Program-made: the position numbers and the translations under genes
Shown: piece by piece, positions 6,263 to 10,651 of the stretch
How the letters are laid out: every line of letters begins with the position of its first letter
Numbering within the stretch: the first letter of the stretch is position 1
Notes under the pieces: model-generated
Seen by the model: only the letters and a program-made list of their open reading frames with translations
Told to the model about the DNA's origin: nothing
Databases searched by the model: none
Assembly: GCA_035555855.1 (NCBI GenBank)
Contig: DATMGD010000054.1
Location: 1 to 10,651, forward strand
Reading direction: 5' to 3'
Length of the DNA: 10,651 nucleotides
From: Palsa-892 sp035555855
GTDB lineage: Bacteria; Pseudomonadota; Alphaproteobacteria; Rhizobiales; Xanthobacteraceae

Positions 6263-6505
6263 TCAGGCTTTCGCCCTGTCGCCTGGAGGCTTCGACTTTC
6301 CGGTGACGCCAAATTCCGTCGATTTTTGGCCGAATTTCGCGGGCGCATAGCCTTCTGCGGCCATCCCGCGTGTTAAAAGCTCGCGCACGGCCGCCGCCCG
6401 GCTCGGCATGCGGGTTCTAAAGCGAAAATCGTCGATCAGGCTCAATTCTTCCGGCGAAAGCATCAACTGCAGACGCTCACCGCGGCCATTTCCGTTTTCG
6501 TCCAT
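6263..6505 (-). CDS. Small ribbon-helix-helix-like protein
   Basis: A basic protein of 80 residues from the ATG at 6505. Residues 10-42 read like a ribbon-helix-helix DNA-binding unit: a short strand (RLQLMLS), helix A (PEELSLIDDFRFRTR), the turn MPSRAAA, and helix B (VRELLTRG). A Lys-rich, probably disordered tail of about 35 residues follows. Such proteins usually bind DNA as dimers and act as repressors; the target is unknown. Other starts in frame are ATG at 6517 and TTG at 6532. If the EcfG-like promoter at 6533-6557 is used, transcription starts near 6526 and rules out the TTG. It converges with the DUF72 gene (29 bp between stops) and is divergent from the small gene at 6716. No toxin partner is next to it on the same strand, so an antitoxin role is not supported. 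Confidence 0.72.
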   Translation of the reverse strand: MDENGNGRGERLQLMLSPEELSLIDDFRFRTRMPSRAAAVRELLTRGMAAEGYAPAKFGQKSTEFGVTGKSKPPGDRAKA

Positions 6506-6532
6506 CGCAGCACCCATGGCACCCGCAGACAA

Positions 6533-6557
6533 AACTTGGCTTCACTAATTTTGTTCC
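6533..6557 (-). promoter_or_regulatory. EcfG-like promoter, one mismatch, for the ribbon-helix-helix gene
   Basis: Read on the - strand, GGAAC (6557-6553) is followed after exactly 16 bases by AGTT (6536-6533), which differs from the EcfG consensus CGTT only at its first base. The predicted start near 6526 lies shortly before the two candidate ATG codons (6517 and 6505). The placement is sensible, but with one mismatch in nine fixed bases chance cannot be excluded. Confidence 0.4.
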
Positions 6558-6630
6558 AAATGAGCGGCTTACTCAAACAGTGCGTGCGCCTCAATTTACA
6601 TCAATTAAAGGGGTTATGCCCTTCGTGCCT

Positions 6631-6657
6631 TTGACCCTATTTAAGTCATTGTAATAA
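6631..6657 (+). promoter_or_regulatory. Possible sigma-70-type promoter upstream of the gene at 6716
   Basis: TTGACC (6631-6636) and TAATAA (6652-6657) are 15 bases apart; AATAAA one base further gives 16. The segment is much more AT-rich than its surroundings. It would give a leader of about 50 bases before the ATG at 6716. Confidence 0.3.
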
Positions 6658-6680
6658 AAGGATAAAATCACTATGGGGGG

Positions 6681-6708
6681 TTGCCTTATCGCGCCTGCCG
6701 TTCATACT
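6681..6708 (+). promoter_or_regulatory. Alternative promoter giving a leaderless start at 6716
   Basis: TTGCCT (6681-6686) and CATACT (6703-6708) are 16 bases apart. The -10 ends eight positions before the ATG at 6716, the same distance as in front of the DUF488 gene. There is no Shine-Dalgarno before this ATG. Both hexamers are only partial matches. Confidence 0.3.
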
Positions 6709-6715
6709 GGGCTGC

Positions 6716-6955
6716 ATGAACCCCCAAAACCAAACCGAACTGCAAACTAGGAGCTTCGACCCGGAGCAAATCTCCGTTCTGGATAAAGCCATTCAACATG
6801 CCCGCAACATTGTGAGCACACGCCATTCATCGCCGCATGAGGGTGTAACCGCCGCGCTTGCCATGTTCGCCTTGCTCGAAATCCAGCGCGGGGAAACCGA
6901 TTTCATCCGGCTCGGCGAACAAATCGTCTCGCGCTGGCACGCGGCAGAAGAATAA
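6716..6955 (+). CDS. Small hypothetical protein
   Basis: A 79-residue protein that I do not recognise. It appears mostly alpha-helical: residues 15-33 (FDPEQISVLDKAIQHARNI) and 42-59 (EGVTAALAMFALLEIQRG) are amphipathic, and the end is polar. There is no signal peptide or membrane segment, so it is probably cytoplasmic. Codon use has the high G+C third positions of its neighbours, which supports a real gene. It lies divergent to the ribbon-helix-helix gene across a 210-bp AT-rich region and 10 bp ahead of a second small reading frame, perhaps in one transcript. No Shine-Dalgarno precedes the ATG. No function is proposed. Confidence 0.6.
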   Translation: MNPQNQTELQTRSFDPEQISVLDKAIQHARNIVSTRHSSPHEGVTAALAMFALLEIQRGETDFIRLGEQIVSRWHAAEE

Positions 6956-6965
6956 GGCTCTGCTA

Positions 6966-7274
6966 ATGCAGAGCACAGACGCCCTGATCGTCCTTTCCCA
7001 GCATGCATATTGCTCCGTCGCCAGGATGCTGAAGGAGCGCGGTAATGCCATCTCGGACGAATACATTTTAAGGATGATCGCAATGGCGATCGCCAACGGT
7101 CACCGCGATACCCAAAAGATCGCCGACCTCGTGCTCTCCCATATTGCGAAAACAGGCGCCCCTGAATGCAGCTTAATCCAGCGTCCTCCTGAACCGCGTC
7201 ACCGCGATCGCCATCGCGATCAACATCAGGATCAGGAGCGCGGTCGCGTCGAAGCGCAGATCGGCGAGCGTTGA
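6966..7274 (+). CDS. Possible small protein with tail read through into the antisense of the ABC permease
   Basis: A 102-codon frame starting 10 bp after the preceding small gene, with AAGG at 6954-6957 as a possible ribosome binding site. The first 65 or so residues (from QSTDALIVLSQHAYCSVARM through DEYILRMIAMAIANG to IADLVLSHIAKTG) look like an ordinary helical cytoplasmic protein. The last 34 codons (7173-7274) run antisense to the 3' end of the ABC permease gene and give an Arg/His/Asp/Gln-rich string (RHRDRHRDQHQDQ) that looks like a shadow translation. Either the gene lost its own stop when the operon came to lie next to it, or the frame is not a gene. I do not recognise the family. 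Confidence 0.42.
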   Translation: MQSTDALIVLSQHAYCSVARMLKERGNAISDEYILRMIAMAIANGHRDTQKIADLVLSHIAKTGAPECSLIQRPPEPRHRDRHRDQHQDQERGRVEAQIGER

Positions 7275-8318
7275 GCCTTTCAACATCACCGCGCGCGCGA
7301 TCCGGATGAAGTGAGTAAGCGGAAAAATCTCGCCGAGATACTGCGCCCATTTCGGCATGCCGGCGAACGGAAACAAAAAGCCCGAAAGCAGCATGCTCGG
7401 CAGGAACGACATCATCGACATCTGCACCGCCTGCAGCTGATTGTCGGCGATCGTCGAGAACGTGAACCCCATCGCAAGATTGGTGGCGATGAACAGCGTC
7501 GTCAAAAGCGCCAGCAGGAAGAAGTTGCCGACGATCGGCACATGGAACATCACCACCCCCGCCCCGATGATGAGCGCCGCCTGTATCGCGCCGATCAGCA
7601 CATAAGGCGCGATCTTGCCGAGCATGATTTCGAGCGGTGTGATCGGCATGGAAAGCAGGCTCTCCATCGTGCCGCGCTCGACTTCGCGCGTCACCGAAAG
7701 CGATGTGAAAATCAGCATCGTCATGGTGAGGATGGTGCCGAGAAGGCCCGGCACGATGTTGAGTTCGGTCTTGGCCGCGGGGTTGTAGCGCGCATGCACC
7801 CTGATTTCGAACGGCGGCGGCCCGCTCTCCGGAATGCCGAGGTCGTGCATCAGCGCCGTCTTGACGATGCCATTGAGCGCCGCGACCGCCGATCCCGACG
7901 CCACCGGGTCGGTCGCGTCGGCCGCGATCAGAAGCGCCGGCGTATCGCCGCGCCGCACGCCGCGCTCGAAATTGGCCGGGATCTCGACGCCGAACAGCAC
8001 CTTGCCCGAAGCCAGCAGATGATCGAATTCGTCCGGAGTCCTGGCCTGATATTCGATCTTGAAATATCTGGTGTTTTTCAGCGCCGCCAGGATCGAACGG
8101 CCGACATCGGTATTCTCCTGCAACAGCACTGCCGTCGGCAGATCGCGCGGCGTCGTATTGATCGCATAGCCGAACAGGATGAGCTGCATCAGTGGCACGG
8201 AAATCATCGTCGCCAGCGTCACGCGATCGCGCCGGAGCTGCAGCACCTCCTTCAGCATCATCGCAAAGACCTTGCGGAGAAAGCCGTCGGCGCGAAAAAT
8301 TTCAGCAAGCCGCATCAT
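7173..8318 (-). CDS. ABC-2 type exporter permease, YbhR/YhhJ-like
   Basis: A 381-residue inner-membrane subunit of an ABC exporter. After a cytoplasmic start and a first membrane helix (ATMISVPLMQLILFGYAINT, about 36-55) comes a periplasmic domain of about 130 residues, then a group of five helices. The family motif VTREVERGTMESLLSMPITP lies at the second helix group, followed by LSGFLFPFAGMPKWAQYLGE and PLTHFIRIARAVMLKG. This is the layout of the YbhS/YbhR/YhhJ branch. The ATG at 8318 is chosen because it overlaps the ATPase stop (ATGA) and leaves the usual N-terminus; the frame is open 24 codons further up, but only inside the ATPase gene. It is the last gene of the four-gene operon. The substrate is unknown; drugs or lipophilic compounds are likely by family. 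Confidence 0.93.
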   Translation of the reverse strand: MMRLAEIFRADGFLRKVFAMMLKEVLQLRRDRVTLATMISVPLMQLILFGYAINTTPRDLPTAVLLQENTDVGRSILAALKNTRYFKIEYQARTPDEFDHLLASGKVLFGVEIPANFERGVRRGDTPALLIAADATDPVASGSAVAALNGIVKTALMHDLGIPESGPPPFEIRVHARYNPAAKTELNIVPGLLGTILTMTMLIFTSLSVTREVERGTMESLLSMPITPLEIMLGKIAPYVLIGAIQAALIIGAGVVMFHVPIVGNFFLLALLTTLFIATNLAMGFTFSTIADNQLQAVQMSMMSFLPSMLLSGFLFPFAGMPKWAQYLGEIFPLTHFIRIARAVMLKGSTLADLRFDATALLILMLIAMAIAVTRFRRTLD

Positions 8319-9253
8319 TTGAAATTGTCCTTCGACCGGCTCATCAGATCGATAAAGACGTCTTCGAGTGAAGGCTCGGACTTCTCCCACTTGAATTTCT
8401 TGTCGCTGCGGAACGGCTTGATCGCAGCTTCAAGATTTTTGCCGTCGCGCCCCGAAACATGCAGGCTGGTGCCGAACGGCGCCACCATATCGACGCCCTT
8501 GGCGTGCTCGAGCCTGGTTTGCAGCGGCATCAGATCGTCGCCGCTCACGTTGTAGGTCGTGAGCCCCGAATGCGAAACGACTTCATCGACCGTGCCGCGC
8601 GCCAGAATTTCGCCGTAAGCGATATACGCGATCTCGTGGCAGCGCTCGGCCTCGTCCATGTAATGCGTCGAAACGAGCACCGTGAGGCCTTCGGCCGCGA
8701 GCGCGTGGATCTCGCTCCAGAATTCGCGCCGCGCTTTCGGATCGACGCCCGCCGTCGGCTCGTCGAGCAACAGCAGCTTCGGATCGGGCAGCGTGCATGC
8801 GCCGAGCGCGAGCCGCTGCTTCCAGCCGCCCGAAAGATCGCCCGCCACCTGCTCCTCGCGGCCCTTGAGGCCGAGCCGCTCGATCATGTCGCGCGCGGCC
8901 TTGATCGGATCGGCGATGCCGTAGATGCGTGCGACAAATTCGAGATTCTCACGCACCGAAAGATCCTGATAGAGGCTGAAGCGCTGCGTCATGTAGCCCA
9001 CCAGCCGCTTGATCTTGTCGGACTCGGTGATGATGTCGTAGCCGAGGCAAGTACCATGGCCGGAGTCGGGCGTGAGCAAGCCGCACAGCATGCGGATCGT
9101 CGTCGTCTTGCCCGAGCCGTTCGGCCCGAGAAAACCGTAGATCATGCCGCGCTTCACCTGCATCGACAGATCGCGCACCACCGTCCGGCCGTCGAAAGAT
9201 TTCGTCAGCCCTTCGACGTCGATGACGATGTCGCTTCCGGTGCCGTTCGCCAT
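8315..9253 (-). CDS. ABC exporter ATP-binding protein, single-domain YbhF-like
   Basis: A 312-residue cytoplasmic ATPase that powers the neighbouring permease. All nucleotide-binding motifs are intact: Walker A GPNGSGKTT (43-51), Q-loop Gln90, signature LSGGWKQ (140-146), Walker B LLLLDEP (160-166) with catalytic Glu165, D-loop VDP, and switch His197 in STHYMDEAERC. The C-terminal 90 residues form the accessory region typical of ABC-2 exporters and end with PSLEDVFIDL. In E. coli YbhF two such domains are fused (about 580 residues); here there is only one, so the working complex should use a homodimer. The ATG follows directly on the adaptor stop, and the stop overlaps the permease start by four bases. 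Confidence 0.95.
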   Translation of the reverse strand: MANGTGSDIVIDVEGLTKSFDGRTVVRDLSMQVKRGMIYGFLGPNGSGKTTTIRMLCGLLTPDSGHGTCLGYDIITESDKIKRLVGYMTQRFSLYQDLSVRENLEFVARIYGIADPIKAARDMIERLGLKGREEQVAGDLSGGWKQRLALGACTLPDPKLLLLDEPTAGVDPKARREFWSEIHALAAEGLTVLVSTHYMDEAERCHEIAYIAYGEILARGTVDEVVSHSGLTTYNVSGDDLMPLQTRLEHAKGVDMVAPFGTSLHVSGRDGKNLEAAIKPFRSDKKFKWEKSEPSLEDVFIDLMSRSKDNFK

Positions 9254-10024
9254 TTACTGCACCTTCGGTTGCAGCATCACGCTCACGGGCTGGCCGACTC
9301 GCAATGCATCGGGCTGCGTCGGCAATGCCTCGATGAGAAATACGAGTTTCGAGCGCTCGTCCTGGCTGTAGATCACCGGCGGCGTGTATTCGGACTGCCG
9401 CGAGATGAAACTGACTTTCGCCTTGAGATCGGCCGCGCAGCCATCGCAACTCACCGCAACTTCGTCGCCGGGAGCGATCTGCGGCAAAATCGCCTCGGGC
9501 ACATAGAAACGCACCTTGATGTTGCCGGGCGGCAGCACCGAGATGACCGGTTTTCCGGCCGGCACCAGTTCGCCCGGACGGAAATAAACCTGCTGCACTG
9601 TGCCGGTGACAGGACTTACGAGCTTGCGGCGATCGAGCCGCGTCTGCGCCGAACGCACCGCAGATTCCGCCTGCAATTTCGTCGCCTGCGCCTGATCGAA
9701 TGTCGCCTGCGTGCCGGTCCGGTTCTTGAGCAGCGTGTCGGCGCGGGTCAACGCCTGCTCGGCATTCGCGAGCGCCGCCTGCGCCGCCCGCAGGTCGGCG
9801 CTTTGCAGATCTTCATCGACGGTGAAAACCGGCTGGCCCTTTTCGAGCTTGTCGCCCTCCCGCACCGAAAGCGTTTCGACGCGGCCCTGCTCGTCCGGAC
9901 CGACAAAAATGAGATTGGCCTCTATCCAGCCCTGCATGGTGAGATCGCCGTTCCTGCTGCACGCCGCGAGCAAAAGCGCCGCGACGACAAGACCAAGCCG
10001 CGAAAGATGTTGCAAAGCGCTCAT
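9254..10024 (-). CDS. HlyD/membrane-fusion-family periplasmic adaptor lipoprotein, YbhG-like
   Basis: A 256-residue adaptor that should link the ABC exporter to an outer-membrane channel across the periplasm. The N-terminus is a lipoprotein signal: a hydrophobic stretch (10-20) ending in the lipobox LAAC with Cys22 as the lipid site. Next come one half of a lipoyl-like domain (GRVETLSVREGDKLEKGQPV, 47-66), a helical hairpin rich in Ala, Gln and Leu (about 73-130), the other lipoyl half (SPVTGTVQQVYFRPGELV, about 136-153), and a beta-barrel region ending in VGQPVSVML. The helical hairpin is short, as in YbhG/YhiI types. Two cysteines in SCDGCAADL (about 193-201) are unusual for the family. The ATG overlaps the TetR stop by four bases. 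No outer-membrane factor gene is in view. Confidence 0.93.
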   Translation of the reverse strand: MSALQHLSRLGLVVAALLLAACSRNGDLTMQGWIEANLIFVGPDEQGRVETLSVREGDKLEKGQPVFTVDEDLQSADLRAAQAALANAEQALTRADTLLKNRTGTQATFDQAQATKLQAESAVRSAQTRLDRRKLVSPVTGTVQQVYFRPGELVPAGKPVISVLPPGNIKVRFYVPEAILPQIAPGDEVAVSCDGCAADLKAKVSFISRQSEYTPPVIYSQDERSKLVFLIEALPTQPDALRVGQPVSVMLQPKVQ

Positions 10025-10651
10025 GCGGGCTCCACTTCGCCAAACAGGATTTGCATTTGTGCACGCAGCAACTCGCGCGCATCGAGTTTCTCAAAACGGT
10101 CGAATAGACCCGACCAGATAATCGCCATGATGCCGGGCGCAGCAATGAGTTGCGGAAAGCGCACGAGCGAAGCATGTTTGATTTCACCGGCATCGACGGC
10201 GCGCTGCAAACGCTTGCGTGCGCCGGCGAAGATTTTCGACAGCACTTCGCGATAATAGAATTCAGCGAGCTTCGGGAAGCGCGGCCCTTCCGTCATCATC
10301 AATCGTATGATGTCCTTGCGGCGCGTTTCGAACACCTCGCGCACGAACAGTTCGACGATCTGGCCTGCGAGCACCTTGAGCGGAATATCCGACTGCAACA
10401 CCTGCTCGATGGTGCCGACGAACGGCCCCATCAGCGAGCGGACGATTTCCTGAAACAATGCGTCCTTGTCGCGGAAATGAAGATAGATCGTGCCCTTCGC
10501 GACACCGGCGCGCTTTGCAACATCGTCGAGCCGCGCCGCGGCGAAACCGCGCGCGGCGAATTCTTCGAGCGCCGCTGCAAGAATAGCGTCTCGCCGTGCG
10601 GCGCTTTGTTCATCGCGCCGCTGCCGCTTACCCCTTTTCGGAGTAGCGGCC
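10021..10651 (-). CDS. TetR family regulator, CecR-like position (5' end outside window)
   Basis: About 209 residues are visible; no start codon occurs in frame before the window edge, so the true N-terminus lies beyond 10651. A basic lead (TPKRGKRQRRDEQSAARR) precedes the TetR helix-turn-helix: DAILAAALEEFAARGFAAAR, LDDVAKRAGVAKGTIYLHF, RDKDALFQEIV. The C-terminal ligand-binding domain begins after this and includes RKDIIRLMMTEGPRFPKLAE and YYREVLSKIFAGARKRL, as in CecR/AefR-like regulators. It is the first visible gene of the exporter operon, overlapping the adaptor gene by four bases, so it probably represses its own operon and responds to an exported compound. An internal TTG at 10458 would remove the DNA-binding domain and is not the start. 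Confidence 0.93.
   Translation of the reverse strand, partial: AATPKRGKRQRRDEQSAARRDAILAAALEEFAARGFAAARLDDVAKRAGVAKGTIYLHFRDKDALFQEIVRSLMGPFVGTIEQVLQSDIPLKVLAGQIVELFVREVFETRRKDIIRLMMTEGPRFPKLAEFYYREVLSKIFAGARKRLQRAVDAGEIKHASLVRFPQLIAAPGIMAIIWSGLFDRFEKLDARELLRAQMQILFGEVEPA

Noticed and set aside
6591..6610. TCAAT-N4-ATCAA as an FNR/FixK box in the divergent region
   Set aside because: The left half differs at two of five positions from TTGAT, and the other required bases are absent.
7311..10255. Very long + strand open frames (7311-8555 and 8459-10255) as genes
   Set aside because: They are antisense to the exporter operon, which has intact family motifs throughout. Their His/Arg-rich translations are typical shadows in GC-rich DNA.

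Overview
The window is GC-rich DNA with dense, short-spaced genes. It most likely comes from the chromosome of an alphaproteobacterium of the Hyphomicrobiales (Rhizobiales). This is inferred from the protein types, from a DUF3309 mini-protein, and from an exact match to the alphaproteobacterial general stress promoter (GGAAC-N16-CGTT). No species is claimed. Both ends cut genes: valS lacks its 5' part on the left, and a TetR-family regulator lacks its start on the right. No insertion sequence, prophage, CRISPR array or tRNA gene was seen.

Left block (1-3585, + strand): the 3' part of valS (valyl-tRNA synthetase), then a membrane protein joining a cold-shock-like N-terminal segment to a DUF805 domain, then a CynX/NimT-like MFS transporter. 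A convergent 3-methyladenine DNA glycosylase (3586-4158, - strand) meets the transporter with no spare base between the two stop codons.

Middle block (4159-6233): a stress-type promoter drives a 54-residue DUF3309 gene that ends at a textbook intrinsic terminator. About 545 bp without a convincing protein gene follow (4438-4983). This stretch is full of stem-loops whose wobble pairs fit only the + strand, so it is the best candidate here for an undescribed structured RNA. Next comes a translationally coupled DUF488-DUF72 pair whose start codon lies right behind a -10 element.

Right block (6263-10651): a small ribbon-helix-helix-like gene on the - strand, divergent from one or two small genes of unknown function on the + strand. 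A tightly packed - strand operon follows: TetR regulator, HlyD-type periplasmic adaptor lipoprotein, ABC ATPase and ABC-2 permease. Adjacent genes overlap by 4 bp or abut, so the operon probably makes one regulated tripartite export system, similar in plan to the CecR/YbhGFSR type but with a single ATPase domain and a single permease.

The most useful observations are the structured-RNA candidate, the general-stress promoter upstream of DUF3309 with a weaker version upstream of the ribbon-helix-helix gene, and two apparently leaderless starts. All were read by eye. No similarity search or RNA folding was run.
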